DNA from: Lachnospiraceae bacterium
GTDB lineage: Bacteria; Bacillota; Clostridia; Lachnospirales; Lachnospiraceae
Reading direction: 5' to 3'
Length of the DNA: 64,000 nt
NCBI GenBank assembly: GCA_910574285.1
Contig: CAJTAL010000009.1
Span: 81,210-145,209, forward strand
The notes under the pieces are model-generated. The model was not told the DNA's origin. It saw nothing but the letters and a program-made list of their open reading frames with translations, and did not search any database. The translations under genes were made by a program, and so were the position numbers. This document shows, in pieces, positions 9,426-19,500 of this stretch (positions within the stretch are counted from its first letter, which is position 1; each line of letters begins with the position of its first letter).

Positions 9426-10169
9426 ATGAGTCCTTCTATAAATATTGCAGTAGTAGAAAATAACAATAACAGAGAGGAATCAGGTACATTGGTCTGCTAT
9501 TTAGAGCGGTATGTCAGAAAAAAGAATTATGACGTAGGGATCTTCTGTTACTTAAGCGGTGAGGAATTTCTTGCATCATTTGGGAAGACAGATTATGCGG
9601 CAGTGTTTTTGGATATCTTCTCAGGAAAGACGGATGGAATGGAAGTGGCCAGACAATTGTGGGAATATAATCCTCAATGTCAGATCATATTCCTGGCTTC
9701 TGGCCGGGAATACATATGGCAGGCTTTTCAGGTTCATTGTTTTGACTATATAGATAAGAAAGATTTTACTCGTCAAAGGCTCGAAGATGTCATGGGAGAT
9801 CTGGAGAGGAAACTTCCTTCTCTTAGTCAATATCTGGAATTTACTTGCGGAAACCGATCTGTCAGGCTTCCTATGAGAAAAATCCAAAATGTGACCGCAG
9901 ACAATAATTATACGGTGTTTATGATGGAGGACGGGACAGAGTACCGATACCGGATTCCGTTCAGGAATATTCTTGAACTGGTGGAGCAAGTGGATTATTT
10001 TTTGAACTGTAACAGGGGGATTTTGTTGAATATGAATGATATTGCGGCAGAAGAGACGGATGTATATGTGATGAAGAACGGACAACGTTTTCCGATCAGG
10101 AGATTTGACCGCGTACAGATCAAGAATGCATATCACCAATATCAGTTTGTAAAGTTAGAGGGAGTGTAG
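9426..10169 (+). CDS. Orphan LytTR response regulator with degenerate receiver
   Basis: A 247-residue protein with a receiver-like domain (1-125) and a LytTR domain (about 140-240). D63 (FLDIFSGK) is present at the phosphorylation site. The metal-binding acidic pair, however, reads E11-N12 in IAVVENNNN, so one acidic position is Asn. Phosphorylation may therefore be weak or absent. There is no kinase next to it on this strand; the divergent pair on the minus strand has its own regulator. A GAGGG abuts the ATG and an AGGGGG lies about 10 bases upstream. It is followed after 43 bases by the antiporter and the NRPS genes, so it may be the pathway regulator. Confidence 0.85.
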   Translation: MSPSINIAVVENNNNREESGTLVCYLERYVRKKNYDVGIFCYLSGEEFLASFGKTDYAAVFLDIFSGKTDGMEVARQLWEYNPQCQIIFLASGREYIWQAFQVHCFDYIDKKDFTRQRLEDVMGDLERKLPSLSQYLEFTCGNRSVRLPMRKIQNVTADNNYTVFMMEDGTEYRYRIPFRNILELVEQVDYFLNCNRGILLNMNDIAAEETDVYVMKNGQRFPIRRFDRVQIKNAYHQYQFVKLEGV

Positions 10170-10212
10170 GTGGCAGATACCGGTATATTAAAAGGGAAGA
10201 AGGAGGAAAAAG

Positions 10213-11472
10213 ATGGATAATTTTCTTGTAAATACGGTGGTTTTGCTTGCGTTGGTAGTTGTGTTTGGATATTTTAATGAGAAAGTAACGAGGTTTACAC
10301 ATGAGATATCTCTGATGCTTTTTTCTGTAATACTTGGCGGCATCCTCGTGGTCTTAGGCATTGCGTTCGAGGGGCGGGGAACGGTATCGCAGACATTAGA
10401 AGGGATTCAAGTCTTTAATCTGGAAGAATTTTTGATGGAGGGAGTCCTGTGTTTTATGCTGTTTGCGGGTTCCTGCCATATGAGGCTTTTGGATTTTAAG
10501 AAGCATGCAAGGGCGATTTCGCTTCTGGCAGCGGCGGCAACATTCCTTGGCGCCGTATTTTATGGGCTGATTTTTTATGGAGTGGGCAGGCTTCTTGGTT
10601 TTTCGCTTACGATTCCGGTCTGCCTGATGTTTGGAAGTATCGTGGCGCCGACAGACCCGATTGCCGCCACCAGTATATTGAAGAAGTTCAATCTGCCGCC
10701 GGGGATCAGTTTTATCATAGAGGGAGAATCTCTTCTGAATGACGGAATGGGAGTGGCTTTGTTTATCTTTTTCTCGGGAATGGTCACGGCAGGAGAAAGC
10801 GGCGGTTTCTTTACCGTTATGGCCAGGGAAATCCTTGGGGCGGTGATCGTCGGCATACTTGTGACGGCAGTCTGTTTCCCTGTCTTTCGCCGTACCGGGG
10901 ATGAGGCGCGGCAGATCTTTACCAGCCTGTTGGCGGTGGCTTTGTCTTATGTGCTGTGCGAGACATTTGGGTTCTCCGGAGCCATTGCTTCAGTTGTCTG
11001 CGGGGTACTCTTTTCCGCGCTTCGCAACCTGGCGGAGCATAGGGGGAATCCGCTTTTGACGGAGCAGTTTGATATCTTTTGGGAGATTCTGGATACTTTG
11101 CTGAATTCCATCCTGTATGTCATGCTGGGATTGTCCTTTATTCACATCCTTCAGATGCCTCGTGTACTTTTATTATCGATTTTTGCGGTTCTTGCCAATC
11201 TGGCAGGGCGGGCAGGAAGCCTCGGCGTGTCGTCGCTGTTCATTGGTCCGCTGCCTGACGGATACCGCAGGGGAGCGTTTATCAAACTGCTGACCTGGGG
11301 AGGGCTTCGGGGAGGGCTTTCTGTCGCGCTTGCCATGAGCACCCAGGGAATGCTGCCTGACGAGATATACCATATCGTTCTTGGAGGTACATATGCTATC
11401 GTATTCTTCACGACGATAGTACAGGGAATGACGATGCGTTCCGTATACCAGAGTATTCAAAGAAGCATGTGA
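10213..11472 (+). CDS. CPA1-family sodium/proton antiporter (NhaP-like)
   Basis: A 419-residue protein with about 12 hydrophobic segments and the CPA1 signatures APTDP (about residues 145-149) and GESLLNDG (about 172-179), which hold the ion-binding aspartates. It probably exchanges Na+ or K+ for protons at the cytoplasmic membrane. A GAAGGAGGAAAA site precedes the ATG. It lies within a same-strand run from the orphan LytTR regulator to the PP2C phosphatase gene, whose frame can begin inside its last codons. Its place at the head of an NRPS locus is unexplained; it may be an ion-homeostasis partner or only a co-transcribed neighbour. Confidence 0.9.
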   Translation: MDNFLVNTVVLLALVVVFGYFNEKVTRFTHEISLMLFSVILGGILVVLGIAFEGRGTVSQTLEGIQVFNLEEFLMEGVLCFMLFAGSCHMRLLDFKKHARAISLLAAAATFLGAVFYGLIFYGVGRLLGFSLTIPVCLMFGSIVAPTDPIAATSILKKFNLPPGISFIIEGESLLNDGMGVALFIFFSGMVTAGESGGFFTVMAREILGAVIVGILVTAVCFPVFRRTGDEARQIFTSLLAVALSYVLCETFGFSGAIASVVCGVLFSALRNLAEHRGNPLLTEQFDIFWEILDTLLNSILYVMLGLSFIHILQMPRVLLLSIFAVLANLAGRAGSLGVSSLFIGPLPDGYRRGAFIKLLTWGGLRGGLSVALAMSTQGMLPDEIYHIVLGGTYAIVFFTTIVQGMTMRSVYQSIQRSM

Positions 11473-11495
11473 AGCATGTAATTGAGAGGAAACAG

Positions 11496-13112
11496 ATGGA
11501 GATTAATGACAGAGAAGGTTCCGGCAGCCGGCTGCGTGATGCTTCGATGGGAAGAAAGCTGACGGTTGTATTTATCTCATGCGTCGTAGGATTCGGAATA
11601 CTGGTGTGTCTGGCAGGATACTGGAGGAATTACCATAAAGAGCAGAAGGAAAATCAGACGTATCTCCTTCGATGCGCGCGTCTTGCCTCCGAAATATTTC
11701 TGCAATCGGATGTGGAAGAGCTTGTGTCGGACAACAGCAGAAGACTTTACCTGCAATGTAAGAAGGAGATGGACCATATTCAGACGGATATGGAATTAAA
11801 GTATGTCTATACTTATATCCCGGAGGAAGACGGAAAGTCTTATACATTGGTTATGGTATCCGGAAAGATACAGGAGGATAGATGGAAACAGGGTCAGGTT
11901 ATGGACGAGACAGTACCTCCGGAGGTTATGGATGTATATGAGGGAAGGAAAGAAAGCTGTTTTCGAATCAGCAGGAACCGCTATGGTTACATGGCGTCTA
12001 TGTTCTGCCCGGTCTACGATTCTGACGGGGATATTCAGGCGGTCACCGGCGCTGCTTTGGAGCGCGGAGCGATTGTATCCGGTTTTTTCAGAGAGATTGC
12101 CTGGGTGTCCGTACTGATCCTGGCAGGGTGTCTGGTGTTCTTTTTCTTACTGCGGTACTTCAGTTTCCAGTATGTAATCCGCCCTGTCACGGAATTGTCG
12201 GAGCATATGGAGCATTTTGTAAAGGACAGGGAAGAGGGCAGGAGTTTTAATCAGATTGAGATAAGGAGCCGGGATGAGATCGGGCAGATGACGGCAGTGT
12301 TCAACCGGATGGCGGGAGATCTTGAGTATTATGTGAAGAAGACCGCGGATATGGCGGCGGCTGCCGAGAAGGAGAGAACCGAGATGGAAGCCGCAAGGCG
12401 TATCCAGAAGGCAAGTCTGCCGGAGGGGAATGATCCATGGAAAGAAGACGCCCGCTTTAGATTGTATGCCGGTATGCAGCCGGCAAGACAGGTGGGCGGT
12501 GATTTTTACGATTATTTTCGTGTGTCCGAGGACAGTCTTGCCACCGTGATCGGAGATGTATCCGGCAAGGGTATTACGGCGGCGTTGTTCATGATGCGTG
12601 CAATGACTCTGATTCGAGGGTGTATGCTGGAAGGTAAGGAACTTTCGCAGGTATTGGAGCAGGTGAACAATGAACTCTGTGACAGGAACACAGAAGGAAT
12701 GTTTGTCACAGTATTTGTGGGAATTCTTAATCTGGAGACAGGGAGATATCGGTATGCAGGCGCCGGACATCAGCCGCCTTATGTGTGCAGGGAAGAGTTT
12801 GAGGCGCTGCAGCTTGATCCGGGGCTTCCGTTAGGGCTTTTTGAAGAAGAGGAATATGCGTGTGCCGAAGCAGACCTGAGACAGGGAGAGAGTATCTTCC
12901 TGTATACGGACGGTGTGACGGAGGCGATGAATGAGGAAAAGGAGCTGTGGGGAGAGGCACGGATGAAGGAGCTGCTGAACTTACACAAAGATTCTGATTG
13001 TGAGGAGATTGCCCGGGCGATAAGCAGCGCCGTGGCACAATTCGCCAAAGAGGCGAAGCAGTCGGATGATATTACAATGCTGGTATTAAAGTATTCCAAA
13101 GAGTTTATATAA
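11496..13112 (+). CDS. Membrane PP2C (SpoIIE/RsbU-type) phosphatase with HAMP domain
   Basis: A 538-residue sensor phosphatase. Two membrane segments (about 20-40 and 198-218) bracket an extracytoplasmic sensor region. These are followed by a HAMP linker, a short coiled coil and a PP2C domain (about 320-535). Metal-binding motifs are visible: GGDFYDYF near 334, GDVSGKG, AGAGHQPP, YTDGVTEAM and QSDDITM. Such proteins dephosphorylate STAS-domain antagonists in partner-switching circuits, and a STAS gene follows after 17 bases. I prefer the ATG at 11496, with GAGAGG 6 bases upstream. A GTG at 11469, overlapping the antiporter stop, would add nine residues. Confidence 0.92.
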   Translation: MEINDREGSGSRLRDASMGRKLTVVFISCVVGFGILVCLAGYWRNYHKEQKENQTYLLRCARLASEIFLQSDVEELVSDNSRRLYLQCKKEMDHIQTDMELKYVYTYIPEEDGKSYTLVMVSGKIQEDRWKQGQVMDETVPPEVMDVYEGRKESCFRISRNRYGYMASMFCPVYDSDGDIQAVTGAALERGAIVSGFFREIAWVSVLILAGCLVFFFLLRYFSFQYVIRPVTELSEHMEHFVKDREEGRSFNQIEIRSRDEIGQMTAVFNRMAGDLEYYVKKTADMAAAAEKERTEMEAARRIQKASLPEGNDPWKEDARFRLYAGMQPARQVGGDFYDYFRVSEDSLATVIGDVSGKGITAALFMMRAMTLIRGCMLEGKELSQVLEQVNNELCDRNTEGMFVTVFVGILNLETGRYRYAGAGHQPPYVCREEFEALQLDPGLPLGLFEEEEYACAEADLRQGESIFLYTDGVTEAMNEEKELWGEARMKELLNLHKDSDCEEIARAISSAVAQFAKEAKQSDDITMLVLKYSKEFI

Positions 13113-13129
13113 AATCAGGAGGGTTCATT

Positions 13130-13438
13130 ATGACAATAACAACAAAGACGGAAGGAACAACTGCGACAATCTATGTGGAGGGATGGCTGGATACGCAGTC
13201 GTCTCCGGACCTGGGGAAGGAAGTGGAAGGGATATCAGAGGCCAGGGCCCTTGTACTGGATTTTGAAAAGCTTGAGTATATCTCGTCTTCCGGGCTTCGG
13301 GAAGTGGTGGCGGCCTATAAGAAGATGAAAGCAAGAGGCGGGACTTTTTCAGTTGTAAATGTCGGAAGCGAGGTTATGGATGTGTTTCGGCTTACGGGAT
13401 TCGATAAGAAACTGGAGATCTGCCCGGCGGAGAGATAA
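13130..13438 (+). CDS. STAS-domain anti-sigma factor antagonist
   Basis: A 102-residue single STAS domain of the SpoIIAA/RsbV type. The conserved phosphorylation site is seen in EYISSSGLREVV (Ser near residue 57). When unphosphorylated, these proteins bind HATPase anti-sigma kinases and free their partner. The gene follows the PP2C phosphatase by 17 bases, with AGGAGGG before the ATG. Two HATPase domains of the matching kind occur nearby: one fused to the MATE exporter and one free protein on the minus strand. No sigma factor gene is visible in the window. Confidence 0.92.
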   Translation: MTITTKTEGTTATIYVEGWLDTQSSPDLGKEVEGISEARALVLDFEKLEYISSSGLREVVAAYKKMKARGGTFSVVNVGSEVMDVFRLTGFDKKLEICPAER

Positions 13439-13532
13439 TATGACGCCAGGGTCAAGAGATTATGTATGAAATGCTAAGTAAGTTGCCGCAAAGAGATCAA
13501 AGTAAGAAGATTGTATCGTAAGGAGAAGAAGA

Positions 13533-16500
13533 ATGGATAAGGTAAGAGATGATTTTATATATTACGGAAACCGAGTCAAAGATCCCGAACTGGATTCCTG
13601 CCTGCTCGCCGATTACACGGCGGAGGGTCTCATGGAGGCTGAATATGTGCACAGAGTGAAGAAAGGAAACGCTTTGGCGGCAGTTTCTTTCTGTATGGAA
13701 AGAAACATGGATCCAATCGAGATGTCGAAAGTGGTTTTGATGCTGATATTGGAGAAATATACGAATAATAAAGCTCTGCTTTCGGCGGTTTCCAGTGAGG
13801 GCAGGTTCGTGCCTGTCTTTTTAAGCAGTGAAGAGACGCCGGGCTTTTCGGAATATTTCGCTCTGTATTTGAAGCAGATGGACGAGAGTAAATTCCATAG
13901 TCAGGTTGATTTTGAAGAGCTTCGGGCAGAATTTGGATGGAATTCTTTTCCTTTTATTACGAGTGAAACCAGAGTCTATGAGTCGTTTTCCCTGGCCGAC
14001 CATCAGGACAAGGAAGCGAAGCTTGGAATATGTGTCACCGTTTCCGACAGAGAGCTTACGGTCAGTGTAAAGTATAATCAGGTGCTTTATAACCGGAAGA
14101 CGTTTGAGAGATTCTTTCTGTCCTTCGATGCGGTATTAGGGCAGATTGCGGCGGGAGAGGACAGGATAGCCGCGCTGTCTCTGCTATCGGAAGAGCTATT
14201 AGAGGAACTGGACGCATTTAACCAGACGGAATTTCCTTATGACGACAGTGTGTCTGTGGTAGATCTTATACAGGCGGCGGCAGAGCGGCATCCGGACCGG
14301 GTGGCTGTAGTCTACAGGGAGAAGGAGATTACATATCGTGAATTCCAAGAGATGACAGACCGGATTGCGCGGTATATCCATTCCAGAGGAATCGGGAGAG
14401 AGGATGTGGTGTCGATTCTGATTCCAAGATGTGAATATATGCCTGTTGCGGCTGTAGGAGCGCTGAAAGCGGGAGCGGCTTATCAGCCTCTGGATCCGAC
14501 TTATCCGCCGGATCGTCTGAAATTCATGATGGAAGACGCGAAGGTAAGACTTTTGATTGCAGATGCTTCTTTGCTGTCTTTGGTGCCGGATTATGCCGGA
14601 GAGGTTCTTACGCTGGATGAGATCCCGGCGTTAGCTGTATGTGCTGAAGAGCTTCCGGCAGAAGATATCAGGCAGTGGTATCCTTCGAAGGACGACCTGT
14701 TTATTCTGCTCTATACCTCGGGTACGACAGGGGTTCCCAAAGGCGTCATGCTGGAACATCGGAATCTGGTCGCATTTATCCAATGGTATCGGAATCACTA
14801 TCTTGTGACAGAAGAAAGCAGAGTGGCTGCATATGCGTCTTTTGGTTTTGACGCAAATATGATGGATATGTATCCGGCTCTTACAAGCGGCGCGCAGGTA
14901 CATATCATTGATGAGGAGATTCGTCTGGAACTTCTGGCGTTAAGAGAGTATTTTGAGCGGAATCGGATCACCCACAGTTTCATGACCACTCAGGTGGGAA
15001 GGCAGTATGCAAGCCTGTTCCCGGACGCCTCTTATCCAAAGTATCTGTCTGTGGGAGGAGAGACGCTGGTACCGGTCGCCCCGCCGGATTATCGGTTTTA
15101 TAATGTCTATGGTCCTACAGAGTGTACGATTCTGACGACGACGTTTCCGATGGACCGATTCTATAAGAATGTCCCGATCGGAAGCGCGAACCAGAATATC
15201 AGGCTGTATGTAACGGATCCGAAGGGCATGCGTCTTCCGGTGGGAGTTCCGGGAGAACTTTGGATTGCAGGGGTACAGGTGGGAAGAGGATATTTAAACC
15301 GTCCCGAACAGACGAAAGAGGTCTTTATCCCCAATCCGTTCTCAGAGGATGAGCGTTACAGCAGGATTTACCGTTCCGGGGATATCGTGCGCTTTCTTGA
15401 GGACGGGAACATCGAGTTTATCGGGAGACGCGACGCGCAGGTGAAGATCAGAGGCTTCCGTATCGAACTTACAGAAGTGGAGGGAATTATCCGGGAATTT
15501 GAAGGGATTCAGGATGTGACGGTTGCAGCTTTCGACGAGGCGGGAGGCGGGAAATTCATCGCAGCATACGTCGTCTCCGATGCACAGGTGGATATCAATG
15601 CGCTGCATGCCTTCATCCGGGAGAGGAAGCCTCCGTATATGGTTCCGGCGGTCACCATGCAGATTGATGAGATCCCCCTGAACCAGAATCAGAAGGTGAA
15701 TAAGCGGGCGCTTCCTGTACCGCAGAAAGAAGCGGAAGAATGTATAAAGCCTCAGAATGAGACTCAGCAAAGGGTCTATGATTGTCTGGCAAATGTACTT
15801 GGGCATGAAGAATTCGGAATTACCACAGATATTCATGAGGCAGGCCTTACTTCCATCGGCGCAATTCAGTTTATCGTGAGGTTGTCTCAGGAATTTGAAG
15901 TTACGGTTAATATCAGGGACCTGACGGAATATTCTACGGTGGAGGAACTGGGAGGATATCTTTCTAAGGCTTCAAAATCAGCGCCGAGAGAGATTCGGGA
16001 GAAATATCCGCTGACACAGACCCAGATCGGAATCTATGTGGAATGTATGATGAACCCGGAGTCTGTCTTCTATAATCTGCCGGGAAGCTTTGCCTTTTCC
16101 AGGGACAGAGAAGACGCCTGCCGGACAATAGATGCCGAGAAACTCTGCAGGGGCATACAAAAAGTGGCGGATGTCCATCCGGCTATGAAATGCAGTATCC
16201 GGACGGATGAGAACGGGGATACCTTCATGTATCCGAAGGATGACAGAGAGGTGGAGATCGAGCGGTATAGCGGGACGGAAGAAGAGTATGAGGCATTCTT
16301 TCAGAATTTCGCAAAACCTTTTGATCTTGAGAAGGGACCTCTCTACCGCTTTGCCATATTCGAGACCGAGACTCATCTGTACCTGACGATCGATTTTCAC
16401 CATATTATCAGCGACGGAACTTCTATTGCCGTATTTGCACAGGAGCTTAACCGCGTCATGGGTGAAGAAGAGCCGTTGGGAGAAGGGTACACCCAATATG

Positions 16501-19500
16501 ATCTCGCAGTGGATGAAGAGAGAGCCAGACAACAGGAAGGCTATGATAAAGCCAGGGAATACTATGATTCCGTATTTTCCGGAGTATCGGGATGTACCGT
16601 TCCGGATCGGGACAACTATGAAGAAGCGGAAAGCCTGGGATTTTACCGGCGATATGCCGAAAAGCTTACGCCGGGCAGGGTAGAGGATTTCTGCCGGAAA
16701 CGCAAGATTTCGCCAAACGTATTCTTTCTCTCTGTGATGGGATATGTATTGGGGAAATACGCGGGGAGCGAGGAAGCCTGCTTTACCACGATTTATAACG
16801 GAAGAAGCGACGGCAGGACCGCCGATACGATGGGAATGCTGGTGAAGACGCTGCCGGTACTCTGTGCGTTGGATGAAAAGACCGGGATAGAGGATTATGT
16901 AAGCCGGGTGAAGGAGCAGCTTTTATCCTCCATGGCAAACGACGTCTATTCTTTTGCGGAAATCAGCCGGGCTTACGGGATCTGCCCTGAGATTATGTTC
17001 GTCTATCAGGGAGATGATTTCGTAGAATTCGAGATCGGCGGACAGAAGACTGTATTCAGGGAAGCGGTATCCGATAAGGCGAAAGCGGCTATCTCCATTA
17101 ATATTTTCTTGGAGGACGGAAGATACCGATATGAATTCGAATATCGGAAGAATATGTTCAGCAGTGCTTTCATAGAGGACATGTATGAGATTCTGACGGA
17201 AGCGGCAGGAAGTTTCCTGAACGCAGAGACGCTCGGGGATGTCAATATTCTGTCCCGGCGGCAGGAGGAACTGGTGGAGAGCTTTAACCAGACAGATTAT
17301 CCGGTGGAGATTATGAGTGTAAACCGTCTCTTCGAAGCGTGGGTTCAGAAAGCGCCGCAGCGGACTGCGGTCATCGCGAACGGGGAGAAGCTTACATATG
17401 AGGAATTGAACCGTCTTGCGAACCGTCTGGCGCATGCCTTGATCGATCTGGGTATCCGGGAAGATACGATTGTAGGATTGATCCTGGAGAGAGGGATTCC
17501 TGTCTATATTACCAGGCAGGGAATCTTGAAAGCCGGCGGCGCGTTCCTTCCGATGGTGCCGGAATATCCGGACGACAGGATTGATTTCTGCCTGACAGAC
17601 GCCGAATGTCCCTATGTGATTACGACGGAGAAGATCAAGGAGGAAAGAAGTTCTCTGTGGAATGGAAAGCCTTACAGGGTACTGACGGTAGAAGAATTGC
17701 TGAAAGCAGAGGAAGAAGAGAAGGAAGAGAGGGAGACGAATCCGGATGCCGCGATCTCTGCCACCTCTTTGGCATACTGCCTGTATACGTCAGGTTCTAC
17801 GGGGCGGCCGAAAGGTGTATTGATCGAACACGGCAATCTCTGTAATTTCGTCAATTCTAATCCGATTAATACAGAGATCAGGAATTATACGGATCATGGC
17901 ACGGTATCTCTGGCTCTGGCGGCTATCACCTTCGATGTGTCGGTGATGGAGGAATTCATACCTCTCTGCAACGGTATGACGATCTGTATGGCCAATGAGG
18001 ATGAGATACATAATCCTCTTGCACTGGCGGATCTGCTGATCAGGAATCATGTAGATATTATGAAATGTACGCCGTCTTATATGACGAATATCATAGAGGA
18101 GCCTCAGATGCATGAAGCGCTTGCGAAGATAAAGGCATTTGATATCGGGGCGGAAGCATTTCCGCAGACTCTTTACGGAAAGATGCGTAAGGTCAATCCG
18201 ACGGCGGCTATCGTGAACAGCTACGGGCCTACCGAGTGTACGGTGAGCTGTACCACGAAGATCCTTACAGGCGCCGGCGAGATCAATATCGGAGGACCGC
18301 TTACGAATATGAAAGTCTATGTGGTGAACCGGAAGAATAAGCTTCTTCCGGTAGGAATCTGCGGAGAGCTGATCATCTGCGGCGCCGGCGTGGGGCGAGG
18401 CTATGTGAAGCTTCCGGATAAGAACCGGGAAGCCTTCTTCAAACTTCGCGGTCTTCCGGCATATCATAGCGGCGACCTGGTAAAATGGAACCGAAAGGGT
18501 GAGATCGTATTCCTTGGGCGGCTGGATAATCAGGTGAAGCTTCGGGGACTTCGCGTGGAACTGGATGAGATTGAGAATGCCGTCAATTCCTTTGACGGTG
18601 TAAAGATGAGTAAAGTGATCGTAAAGAATAACGGGAGCGAAGAGTATCTTGCGGGATATTTTACGGCGGAAAAGGAGATCGACCTTTCTGAACTTACTGA
18701 GCATCTGAAGTCTAAGCTCACGCATTACATGGTTCCGGGAGCCCTGATGCAGCTTGAGAAGATGCCGCTTACCGTCAATGGAAAGATAGATAAAAAGCAG
18801 CTTCCAGAGATCGCGTATCAGTCGGAGGCAAGGGATTATGTAGCGCCTTCCACGGAACTGGAGCAGCGGTTATGCGATAAATTCGCGGAGATTCTGACGC
18901 TTGAGAAAGTGGGCGTGACAGAGAATTTCTTCGAGATCGGCGGCACTTCCTTAAGCGCGACGAAGATTGCCATGTATGCCATCACCATGGGGTATCCTCT
19001 GGTATATAAGGATATCTTTGCCAATCCGACGCCCAGAAAGCTGGCAGGATTTATCTCCGGGAAGGGAAAGCAGGAGGAGAAAGGCAAAGATCCGGCTTCG
19101 GATATCAAGGACTATGATTATTCGGCGATCCATGAGCTTCTGTCCAGGAACTGTGTCGAGAACGGCAACCGGATCGAAACGGCAAAGCTTGGGGATATTT
19201 TGCTTACGGGCGCTACAGGGTTCCTGGGAATCCATGTCCTGCGGGAATTCCTGATCAGTTATCCCGGGAGGGTTTACTGTCTTGTGCGGAAGGGAAATTA
19301 TCCTTCCTGCGAGAAACGGTTGATGAATATGCTGATGTACTATTTTGACACGCCGTTTATGGATGCGTTCGAGGATCGGATTGTGTGTATCGACGGTGAT
19401 ATCACAGACCGGGATATGGTGAAGAGCCTCGCGCGGTTTTCCTTTACCGCCGTGATCAACTGTGCGGCCTGTGTGAAGCATTTTGTCAAGGATGATCTGT

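Noticed and set aside
17790..18725. A 311-codon minus-strand frame inside the NRPS gene.
   Set aside because: It is antisense to conserved adenylation-domain motifs and shows no domain of its own.
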